Source: Zygnema cylindricum (lineage: Eukaryota > Streptophyta > Zygnematophyceae > Zygnematales > Zygnemataceae). From it: DNA of 64,000 bases. A model generated the notes under the pieces. That model did no database searches. It was not told the origin of the DNA and saw only the letters and a program-made list of their open reading frames with translations. The position numbers and the translations under genes were made by a program. Position 1 is the stretch's first letter. Each line of letters begins with the position of its first letter. This document shows positions 35,088 through 45,080 of this stretch, one piece after another. Location: positions 62,001 to 126,000 of the forward strand of contig JBBHKE010000077.1 in NCBI GenBank assembly GCA_037447655.1, written 5' to 3'.

Positions 35088-38000
35088 GTTCGACATTCAG
35101 GACTTAGCTGTCTTCGATTTGGTCGTAGCCATGTATGTTTGGCAGTAAGTTTCTGTTTGGATCCAAGCTCCTGTAATTTTTACTTGGTTCAAGTTATTGG
35201 TTAAGTTCTGCATAGGAAACAAAGATCCTTTAGCCATTCCTCTGTGGAATAAAGTAGTGCCTAGTGTCTTGTTGTTGCCGAGAGACTGTTTTTTCGTGAA
35301 ATTCGAACTTATCGATACGCTGTGGCACTCTCAATTGGTGTTAGGACTTGCGATCAAGGAGGAAAGTTGTGTGAATATTGGAAGCTGCGGCAATGTGTAT
35401 TTTTTTTTTTTTTTTAGATTTTGCACTTCTTGGTGCTTCATGCAGTGTTAGAGATGTGTCAAAACATTTTTGTAATTCATGATTGTGGCTTGCATGTCAC
35501 AAGATTTGAATCATTTGAAGCATAGGTTTATTGTGCGGAACCAGTTGGAAAAGCTATCTATTGTTGCCCTTACAGTACTCGTCCTATGACCTGTATTGTA
35601 CGTGTACTCTACTTTTTACAGTATATAGCATTCCCTATTTGTTTCACACATTAAACTTATGGTTTGAAGGCCAAGCGCGACTCTGTGACTTGAACGAAGC
35701 AAGAAGGAGAGACATGCATGGAATCATCCTGTCATCCAGATTGTGATACCTTGAGACATAGTTCTTGTCTTTGTTACTCCATTACTCCCTGTTTAGAATT
35801 GTTTTATGGAATTATGAGGTGCTGCGGGTCCTATTTGCATCTGTCTCATCTTTTCTCCTCATTGTTTCATTTGTTCTGCTTTCTAAAATCCTTCGACACA
35901 TGATATGTTTGGTCTCTCCCATAGCGAAAATATAGAATTGGTGTTAATGTTTTATATTGATGGTCACAGAATTGATCGCTACAAATTGTTGCATGCGTAC
36001 ATACTGTTTGGATCACGTTGGTGATTGTTTTTCTGTTTCCCCACCAACTACCACTTTATTACCAATAACCCCTAAAAATGGATATACCATAATAGTGTAA
36101 CGATATACCGGATGGGACAGAATGATTAGCAACATCATTTTTTTTTGCAGCTGTACCTTTTACGTCCTTACAGAATGTTGGTTTTTGGTCCAAAGAACGG
36201 AGAACAGCAATTGGGTTGGCAATCTGAAACTCGAGACCAGTACGACCATTTCTGAGTTTTATACATTTGTGATCAAACCTAGAATCTGTTTGTTTGTAGA
36301 ATATAACGCCTATGCTCTCTAACAGATTGGTTTGGTGATATGTTATAAGCAAGTTCAAAGAATATTTTTTATCGCTATTGATATGAAACACCATAAGCAT
36401 CTCTTATGAATATTATGGCTATACACTTTAATTAAAAGCCACGCTGTAAGTTACCTATTTGTGGGAATTCTAGGGTTTGCTGTGAATATAGATATGAAGG
36501 GTATTGTCTCAGGTCGGGCTGTTCCCTGGGCTGCACGGATGATTGAGAAGAAGTGATGGAAATAGGGGGGTTTCTTGTCTCGCTCTCTACAGGAAATGGA
36601 CATTGAACATGAGCTCCTGGACAAGATAACAGCGGATAAAAACCTCCAGCTGCCCGAAGGTCTTGAAACAAATTTGGTTGACGTTGGTTTACAACTCGAA
36701 GATGGCTCCAAAATCGTTAACAGTTCAAAGGCAATTTTGGGTGACGTAAAGCTTGAAGATAATTCAAGAATTGCTAATGGAGACTTGAGGCGTGAAGGTA
36801 ATACTGCAAGTTTGAAGAACATAGACGACTGTCTGAACAGTGATGAAGGTGCCGCTTTGCTTGTTCCGTCTATGGTGAGGACCGAAGAAAGGGAAGGAAC
36901 TTATGGTGTCAGGTCCCAATGGAGCACCTCCACGGTTGTAGGACCTCAGCTAAGGGATGAAACTGCAAGCATCTCGGAGGGTGTAAACCTGGTAACAATA
37001 GAAGCCTCCATCGTAGGCGGTACGTCAATGGAAGTGGAATTCCAGGGTTCTGAGGCTTCCGGTTCGGGGCTTCATCCTGCGGGAAATAGTATGGCCGTTC
37101 TGCCGTGTCGGTCAGTGTCTAGGATTTGCGAACAAGGAGATGGAAGAGGGCAAGCTCAAGAAAAGTTTTTCACTGGCATAGATGGGGCAATCAATTGGGC
37201 CGGTCATGGCTCTTTGTCTGGAACAGGAGCTCTGTCTCCCTTAGGGATGACATCTTTACATTCTGATCACCAAGAAAGCTCATGTCAAGAATATCTTTCA
37301 ACAGACGCCTGCCATACAAGGTCTGCAGGCCCTTCAGGTTGTTTTATTAGTTTGGAATTTCTTATCTCGTGTTGATGCTGTTTGTCTTATTTTTGATGGT
37401 ACCTCAAAGCATTTTGCATTGTAAATGCGGAGATTTCAAACCTAACATTTGAAGGTCAAATTTGCTGAGGACATTTTTGCATTATCAATTTCCGTACATG
37501 GCTTTCTGGGTTTGTTTAATTACCTCAATATGGGCAGAAGGATTAAGCGGTTTAAATCAGTAAGCTTGCATAACTTTTTATGGTCTGAACAATGGGATGT
37601 AAGGTTAGTTTTTTCTGTAGACTTTTCATTATTTTTGTTTTCTAGTTCTGATGACATTTTAGGTCAAATGATCATGGTTCTACGTATGTTTTGGTTGAAG
37701 CGTTTATACATCAATAGGGTGCGACCTGTCTTTTGAGTTGATATAGTAAGCTGCACTTAACCAGTTTTAAATCTGAAGAGTTTAGGTTTTATTCTTTCTG
37801 TCATCTACAGGCAAGGAGGTTTGGTCGTTGCAGAACAAGAACCATCTAGATTGATCCTTAAATCCAGCCCTCAAGCTCCAATCACATCCTCTCAACAGAA
37901 TGGCGACTCTCTCACGCATGTAGGCAACAATCACTCTCTCACACATGCAGTCAACAATCATTCTCTCACACATGTAGACAACAACCACTCTCCCACACAT

Positions 38001-41000
38001 GTTGACAACAACCACTCTCCCTCACATGTAGATAATCTTTCTCTCCCACATGTAGACAATCACTCTCTCGCACATGTAGACAACAAGTCCCTCACACATG
38101 TAGACAATCATTCTCTCCCACATGGAGACGGTCACTCTCTCTCACATCTAGACAATCACTCTCTCCCACATGTCGGTAATCACTCTGTCCTGCAAACACA
38201 CAGTCAGGCTTTTTTAGAACCTGAGACTGGCACATCTTCTCAAGCCAATGAAGATGTGGCTGAGTGGGTTTACGAGAAAGATGGCCGTGTGATGGGCCCT
38301 CTCACTCTTTCAGAACTTCGGAAGGCTCTTGCTGCTCAGGAAGTGCCTGGGGATCTAGCGGTGGAACGTGTAGTATCGGGCGTGAGACAGCCGCCCTTGA
38401 TACTCAAATTGGCACTGGCTCTCTCCAAAATCCGCGGTCTTCCTTTCAGCATTTTAGGAAATAGCCTACCTGTAATTGCCTCAGAAAGTGAGGATCCGGC
38501 AAAAGAGGAGGCCAAACCTAGCTCAGAGCATTTCTCATTATCTGAGAAGGGAGAGGAGCATGTGGTTGCACATGTCATACCGCATGTGGCTCAACGCGTA
38601 CCTGTGGTAGGTTATGCAAAAACGTTGGGAGGCAGCACAGGTGTTTTCCAGTCTTTCTTGCTGGCTTCTATGTATAATCTTTCTATGGAGTAGTCACATG
38701 TGTTAAAATGGTATAAACAGTGCAATTATGGAGATCAATTTTCTTTCTACTGTACTTTTGGTGTTATCCATATTGTGTATGGCGTTTCAGATGATGCAGT
38801 TGATATCATATCACGTCTTTAGTTTCACATTCTGTGCATTATTTGTTTTTTTTTACCTTATTGGGAAGGTTCTTGACCCAATTCTGTTTGTGTGTTTCTG
38901 GCAGCCTTTGCAAACAGTAGGCTGGCAGGGCTGGAATGCTCCTCAGTGGCTATATGTGGGTGGGGATGACACCTTCAGAGGACCTGTGGTTAGTTCTGCA
39001 ATCGATTTGGCAAGCAGCTCATTTGTTTTCCAGTCTCGTTTGCTGGCTTTTATGTTTAATCTTTCCATGGAGTAGTCGAAGGTGGTATAAACAGTGCAAT
39101 TATGGAGATCAATATGTCTGCTAATGTACTTTGGTGATATCCATATTGTGTATAGTGTTTGTATCATCAGATGATGCAGTTGAAATGATTTTGCTTTTTC
39201 AGTTGCAACATCTGTGCATTATTTTGATTTACCGTTTTGGAGAAAATTGCTGATTCACTTTTGTTTGGGCGTGTCTGGCAGCCGTTGCAAACAGTAGATT
39301 GCCTAGGCTGGGATATTCCTCAGTGGCTATATTTGGGTGCTGATGACACTTTCAAAGGACCATTTCCGTTGAGTCATTTACGGCAATGGTTACGAGAAGG
39401 TCGATTGGACGGATCATTGGAGGTGCGCTTAACTTTTATGCTATGCCGACTAAATGACGAACCTCAAATTCTATTGGTTGCCTCTTGTATGCCTGCTAGC
39501 CTGTTTATGATGGTGAGGGGTCTGTGTAGTGCAGATACACAATCAGCACACGCCGGGATCCACTCCCATCCTCTTAGAAGAGTTGGTGAGAATGAAGGAT
39601 GGAAAGTCGGGTCTTCTTGCAGCATCAGAAGCTTTGCAGATGCAGCTCTTGAGGACTGTCAAAGCAGATCTGCTGAAGGTTATACTTGATCCTGCTATTG
39701 CGGCTAAGCTCAGTGCCAGGACCGTCTCTGTTTCATCCGGTACAGGAGGAAGTAACCTCCCTGTGACCCTGCCTGCGACTACTGAACATAAATCGGAAGA
39801 GAATCTGGCTGCATGTGAGCCGGTAGGTTGTCTCAATTCTTAGGGATAGTACACCGTGTATCGTTATTAGGATCAAGGTTGTTTTTGCCACTTTAATCAA
39901 CTTTTCTCCGTGCACACTTGTCGGATGGAGAGCGCCAATCAGAAGGTAAGATCCTTAGCTTTCCATCGCAACCGCCGGATTAAAATTTGGACAAGATTGC
40001 ATGGAGAGAAGATGATTTAAGTGGCAAAAAATCACTGACTCTAATAATGCACAGTGTACTACATTTAAAAGCTCTTGTTGTTTGTATAGGGTGCATTTGT
40101 CTTGAAGGCTGTTTGCTTGGACCTTGTTGGAAGTCGTTTGCATTCACCTTGGTGCTGATTGTTCATTGGTAGTTTTCCTGTTTAATTTTTTCCCCTAGTC
40201 AATCTGGGACATGTCGGCTTTGGCGTGCAGATATGCATGTTCATGTTCATAAATGGGACCGTGTTTGCTGATATTATGTTTATTTCCAGGTCTGGTATTG
40301 TGACTTACTCAATGTGGTCTGTTAGCTGAAAGATGTTTAATGGTTGTTTCTGTTTGTGAACTCTTTCTACCATCATTAGGCAATTTTCTGTTTTAGTGGT
40401 GCACGTTTGCCTTAACTTTTTTCCTAACCAGTCAACTTTTTGCCTTTAAATTGTAAGCCGTCGCAGCTGAGATATCTGGTGATACAAGAACTATAGGGTG
40501 TCTTACATTCCTCGGTAGAAAGCCAGTTATGGTTGTAGTTACCCAAGGCTCGCAGAAAGTTTCCAGGCTAATGATAGAATTTTGTCAATGCAGGAAGTTC
40601 TTGTTAAGCTGCCTAAATTCCGTGTGAAGAAGGAGCCAGCTGCCACCCTGCCCAAACCTTCTTGCCTATCACCTCAGGATTCTGCGTTGGCGGCTTTAAG
40701 AGAAGAAGAAAATTTACGGCATCGTGATCAGGAGCGTGTTCTTCAGCAAGCAGAGAAACATTGTGAGGCTATTGAAGTATGCTCAAAAGGTCGTGACAAT
40801 CAAGAGCAAAGTCAAACCCGTTTGGAGCACAAGCCAAGCAGCAAATTGGAGGAGCTCGTTGAGGTAGAGGTAAAATATATGGGAGGGCCATCGATTGGTC
40901 CTGTGATGATCACTGTGGCAGAAGATGTGTCTGTTGTGGTAGAAGATGTGACAGCTGCAAATGCTGCGATACCGCAAGAAATTATCTGTGGAACATGGTG

Positions 41001-44000
41001 TCCTGAACAGACGGCTATGGATATCTCACTTAAAGTGCAAGAGAATTATCTCGTGAAGGCAGAAGTAAATAGTGGATCAACATTTCTCTCTGAGGTCGAT
41101 CGCGAAAGGGAGCTTGAGAGCAAGCCTACAAAGAATGAGAGTTTTGAGTCTCAAAAAAGTAAGGTCGACACAAGAGGTGTGGCTAAGGGGGACCCTGCGG
41201 ACAATTCATCAGCCTCCAGCCGATGGTGGGCTGGCTTAACGGACAAGCTAGCTTTAGAGGAGCGCCTGCGAGAAGTGGTGAGAATTTCAACCTCCAGTGT
41301 TTCAATCTTAGTTTTGCTCTTTAAGTTTTGTTTTTTCTGATTACCATATTGACGGAATTGACAGGTTCTTCGGAAGGATGTTTGGAGTGAGATCCGTGTT
41401 GTGACCTTAAAGCACAATAAGCAGCCAAGGCTACGCCTGCGTTCTGTTTTTGGTGATGTGGTGGAATCTATAAAAGCAGCTCGGGTTGTAGAGGTGGAGG
41501 CTCTCAAACGACTGCTGTCTGTAAACAGAGAGTCGTCTGGCAATAAAGTGAAAAAGCAAGCCTCTGTGGCACTCCATCAAAACTTAGCGCCTGTACCTTC
41601 ATCCAAGAGGAAAGGATCATTGAAGAAGGATGAACCTCGTCGGTTTTCCCGTACTTTTCATTGTGCACGAGTTTCTTCAAATGGCTGGAAGTGGCGCGAG
41701 GACATGAAAAGGCAACAGCTGGCAGCTCTGCACTTGCGACAAGCGCTTCCAGAACCTCAACCTGGAAAAGAGGTTATAGAAGGAGTGGACACAGGAGGGA
41801 AGAATGATGGGAGAGGTTTGCAGATTGCTCGGAAAGACAGGGTGTTGCATCGGCAGCTGGCTGTGGCCACAGAGGGCTCGGAACTCTTGAAATTCAGTGT
41901 ACTCAAAGTAAGTCCATAATAGGTTGTAAAGGATGTGAAAATCTTTATCTTGTCTAAAACCTGCCTCATTTTAGGATGTTATTTTCTTCATGTTACTGAG
42001 TCTTGCGGAGGTTGGATTCTGGTCACCCAGAACCTAAAAGTTCTTGTAGTTGGTGCTAAGTAAGTGGTGGTGATGTATTGCCATGTAGTGGAGCCACTCG
42101 CACCTTGTGGTTTGTCTATATTTATTCAGTTGTTTCCTTTGTTGCTTCCCTGTCAGGCCCGGAAAAAGCGCTTGAAATTCGAGCGGAGTCGAATACATGG
42201 GTGGGGTCTGCTTGCAGTGGAGTGCATTGATCCTGAAGAGTTCATCATAGAGTATACAGGAGAGATTGTACGACTGCCGGTAAGTTCTGTTCATCCTCCT
42301 TGATATTTTGTATCTGCTTGGTGGAACGCGCTGATGGCTGGGCTACCAACAGCAGGAAACAGTGAAGGGTACATGCTGCGTAATCCTGACAAAAATTCAC
42401 TTTGTTATTTTTGCCACCTTTTTTTTCTGGGATATTTGTCTGGCTTTTTCTGAAATCAATGCAGGTTTCTGATATGCGCGAGCGTCGATATGAAAGGCTT
42501 GGTCTTGGAAGCAGTTATCTATTTCGCATAGATGATGAGTTGGTGGTCTGTACCCGCTTCTCCTCTGACTGCGCTATCCTATCCTCTCTGCAATTTGTTT
42601 TTTTGTGCTGGAATATCCCATTCAGAAATACTGAGATCACCTGTTGGGGCTGAATGTTTGCAGGTCGATGCAACCATGAAGGGTGGTTTGGCACGCTTCA
42701 TTAACCATTCATGTGAAGTGAGTTTTTCAATCACAGTTGTCACTGCATACATGACCCCAGGGCCCCATCTCAGTTGACTTGTTTTATTGTTAAAATGCAT
42801 TCTATTCTTAGTCCAGTTTTCTCTATTGGATGTTGTGTCCTGTTTGGTTACCATTTATAATTGTCAATGAAACAGCTATGTTGTCCTCAGTAATGGATGT
42901 CTCGTTTATATGCTTAACAATGAAGTTGTGGACCGTAACAATTATGAACCATTAATAAGAAACACCCATCTAGCTGTGCATGATTTGGTAATGAGCATAC
43001 TATTCCTTCTTTACTATTCCACTCCCCAGACAATGTATGATGTAGACTGTATGCACGCAATACTTACATGCGATGCTGCCATTTGTGGTGGTAGTGTGTC
43101 TTCAATTCCCTCCTGATGGACAAATTTTAGGTTTACCTGGTATTGTGCAGCCCAACTGTTACACAAAGGTTATTACAGCAGATGGCCAGAAACACGTCGT
43201 CATTTATTCCAAACGTACCATTCTGCCTGGAGAAGAGCTCACATATGACTACAAGTTCCCACTGGAGGAAGCCAAGATTCCGTGTCACTGTGGGGCGGAA
43301 AGGTGGGCCTCTCTGCTCTTTTGTCACCTTTGCCCTTTTATTTGTTCTTTGAAAGCTCGTTGACTCCCTTAATTTGACAAAAAAACATACTGGGTTATTA
43401 CATTCGTGTGTGCAAGTATCTGCTACCTTCTTTTCGAGTCTGCCTTAATTGGATAAATGATTACTGGGATTGAAAGTGTCCCATATTCAGTCCTTTATTT
43501 GTGAGGTGATTTCATTGTACAAGGGCTCATTCTGTCTCTTGAGAAAACTTCCTCGAAGCTATTTTGTAGTGTTGTGTATCGGCAAGAAATTTATCGCGAT
43601 AACACCGATACCGATAGTTATCGGTTATCGAACGGTCAGTGGTCCCGATATATCGCTTCGAGACCAACAAATTCCTTATCGGCAATAAGTGGAAAAAATA
43701 TAGTATGCTATATAATAGTACTTTATAATATACTGTATTATATTTTTCACTTTATATAGCGTGGCATGCCACGTGTAACAATCTGTTCCGTACTATGTGT
43801 AACGGTATAACGGCGGTTCAGTACGACGGAACAAGCCGTACAATTGTACGGTACTAACCGTACAATTATCGCCGATATTTATCGGTACCGGTGTTATCGC
43901 GATAAAAAAACGATATTATTATTATTATCAGTTTTTTATCGGCGATAACACCAGTTTCGATATATCGTGCCAATATACCGATTATCGGCAAGCCAAAAAA

Positions 44001-45080
44001 AGGTACATATCGATTATCGGCAAAACCTTGCCGATACACAACACTACTATTTTGTTTGGGGTCATCCTTCCTCCTTTGTTCGTTTGCAAGGCTTGCCTTA
44101 TTTAGGGTGTTCTAAAAGGAGTCGTGTACTCTCCTCGGGATATTTTTACTACACAGATTTTCACTTCTTGTAGTAAGTAAATATGTTCGCAAAAATGCAA
44201 ATAACACAGTGAAGAAGAAAACAGTTTTTCATGGTGCTGCACAGAAATCATTATGGCAAGCTACACAAACAAAATCTGAAGCTCAACCATCTGCTCGATA
44301 TTTGTGGACACTTTCGCGTTACTGCCATTGCATCAGTACAACAACTATTTGCTGTTAAACTGATAGTTGTACAATCAGTTGCATTATTACACCTTGTGGT
44401 AGTTCTGGACCATTGGGGATTTTTTTTCCTTTTTAGTATGTTTTTTCCAAAAATGTCCCTGACTAACATTAACTCCGTACAAATGTGCGATTCATCTGCC
44501 AGCGAGCCTCATCAGAATTTAACGACTTGCCAGCTGGATTCTGTGACCAGCGTAATTTATATGGCACCGGCATGTCAAGTCTGGCAATTGTTGCGCCTAG
44601 TTTCAATAACGCTTTTCAAAAAATGTCGTGTGCTTTTATTTGAAGTCGTCACTTGGCTGAATTCCATACATTTTACGCTCACCCGCTTAATCAACGTTCA
44701 TAAAACATTCGTAATCTTAAAGAATTTGTCGAAGAAAATGTCGCCCGCAGGGCGCAAACTAGGAAACATTGCGTCCAAATAAATTTTGACGGCTTCATCT
44801 ACAGGTGACCTAAGAGCCCGACTTATGTCATACGTGTGGAAAAGATTGACAAAATTGTGGCTAGTGACCAGAATCTCATGTCTGGAAAAATGGCACTTTC
44901 TTAACTATCGTAAATGTGAAGAACGTTAGTGTTTACTCGCTATCGCGTGAATTGTAGAAATCACAGATATGGAAAGGACATCTGTTATGTTGATGCTTCT
45001 ACTGCCTTTACTGCTTAACTCACATGAGAGCAGGAATTGCTCAATTTGGCTCTTGCAGATGCCGTGGCACATTGAACTGA
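32755..45080 (+). CDS. SET-domain histone methyltransferase with GYF-like segments (ATXR7/SET1-like)
   Basis: Proposed exons: 32755-33063, 33381-33460, 33631-33698, 33891-33946, 34053-34643, 34887-35087, 36593-37320, 37811-38606, 38905-38988, 39282-39422, 39535-39822, 40594-41277, 41365-41907, 42157-42279, 42465-42545, 42664-42717, 43151-43302, 45059-45080. All junctions are GT-AG, phases agree, and the sum is 5001 bases (1,666 residues plus stop). The protein has an Arg/Ser-rich N-terminus, a Ser-rich tract, a His/Asn-rich tandem repeat, GYF-like segments, a basic linker and C-terminal SET plus post-SET. The family methylates histone H3 lysine 4; ATXR7 of Arabidopsis also combines GYF and SET. 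Least certain are the first four small exons, the exon 6 donor (35087 or 35072), the exon 7 donor and possible missed exons in the 1.5-kb intron 6. Confidence 0.8.
33760..33835 (+). other. Possible cassette exon that would introduce a stop
   Basis: The 76-base block is bounded by ttatttcag and gtaagg, good acceptor and donor sites, and is open in one frame. Placed between exons 3 and 4 it shifts phase and brings a TAA after 11 codons. It may be a poison exon or only chance splice-like sequence. Confidence 0.3.
36593..37320 (+). CDS. SET-domain gene, exon 7
   Basis: The exon follows ctctctacag and encodes an acidic, low-homology segment starting [17 protein letters not shown]. Two donors are possible: gtctgc after 37320 (phase 2) and gttgtt after 37337 (phase 1). 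Only the first joins exon 8 in frame at its standard acceptor (37810); the second would need the acceptor at 37815. I recognise no domain. Confidence 0.6.
37811..38606 (+). CDS. SET-domain gene, exon 8: His/Asn-rich repeat and first GYF-like unit
   Basis: About 13 tandem copies of a 9-11 residue unit (consensus HSLTHVDNN) occupy 37911-38195, encoded by a 27-33 base minisatellite. A GYF-like stretch follows at about 38255-38370: [20 protein letters not shown], with the aromatic, G-P and hydrophobic positions typical of GYF domains, which bind proline-rich peptides. The exon ends ...RVPV at a gtaggt donor. The repeat is likely to vary in copy number between individuals. Confidence 0.75.
38630..39420. 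repeat. Tandem duplication of about 380 bases within the gene
   Basis: Intron sequence gttttccagtct, ttctatggagtagtc, tataaacagtgcaattatgg and gatgcagttga recur in order with a spacing of 377-387 bases, followed by the duplicated exon. The first copy runs from about 38635 to 38988 and the second from about 39020. Divergence of the copies shows that the event is not recent. Confidence 0.85.
38905..39422 (+). CDS. SET-domain gene, exons 9 and 10: duplicated GYF-like exon
   Basis: Exon 9 (38905-38988) encodes [20 protein letters not shown] and DDTFRGPV. Exon 10 (39282-39422) begins with the paralogous [20 protein letters not shown] and continues through DDTFKGPF to [18 protein letters not shown], a complete GYF-like unit. 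Both exons are in phase 0 at both ends, so either can be skipped without a frameshift. The introns are duplicated with them, showing a tandem genomic duplication of about 380 bases. Confidence 0.75.
39535..41907 (+). CDS. SET-domain gene, exons 11-13: linker and pre-SET region
   Basis: Exon 11 (96 codons) continues from the GYF-like unit ([20 protein letters not shown]). Exon 12 (228 codons) is a charged linker with no recognised domain. Exon 13 (181 codons) opens [13 protein letters not shown] and contains a conserved-looking block, [20 protein letters not shown]. In position it corresponds to the segment before the SET domain in ATXR7-like proteins. All exon ends are phase 0. Confidence 0.7.
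39849..40059. mobile_element. 211-bp MITE in intron 11
   Basis: The inverted ends GTACACCGTGTATCGTTATT and the mirrored CAGTGTAC are flanked by TA on both sides (39847-39848 and 40060-40061). The interior is itself a long imperfect hairpin (cttttctccgtgcacac against catggagagaag). It belongs to the same family as 46665-46873. Confidence 0.7.
42157..45080 (+). CDS. SET-domain gene, exons 14-18: SET and post-SET domains
   Basis: Exon 14 starts [20 protein letters not shown] and includes [12 protein letters not shown]; the G-W-G-L motif contributes to cofactor binding. Exons 15 and 16 give [12 protein letters not shown] and [18 protein letters not shown], containing the conserved R-F-I-N-H-S-C catalytic and AdoMet-binding motif. 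Exon 17 adds PNCYTKVI and the G-E-E-L-T-Y-D-Y motif with the active-site Tyr, then CHCGAE. Exon 18 is only 22 bases (45059-45080) and supplies R-C-R-G-T-L-N-stop. This completes the post-SET C-x-C-x4-C zinc site after a 1,756-base intron. All key residues are present, so the enzyme is probably active. Confidence 0.93.
43567..44046. mobile_element. Non-autonomous hAT element in the last intron
   Basis: The ends TAGTGTTGTGTATCGG and CCGATACACAACACTA are perfect inverted repeats with the 8-bp duplication CTATTTTG (43559-43566 and 44047-44054). It has no coding capacity. It lies between the two exons of the post-SET zinc site. Confidence 0.9.

Noticed and set aside
44231-44782. 183-codon plus-strand frame in the last intron of the SET-domain gene
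   Set aside because: It lies between exons 17 and 18, has no recognisable domain and biased hydrophobic content, and is probably chance.
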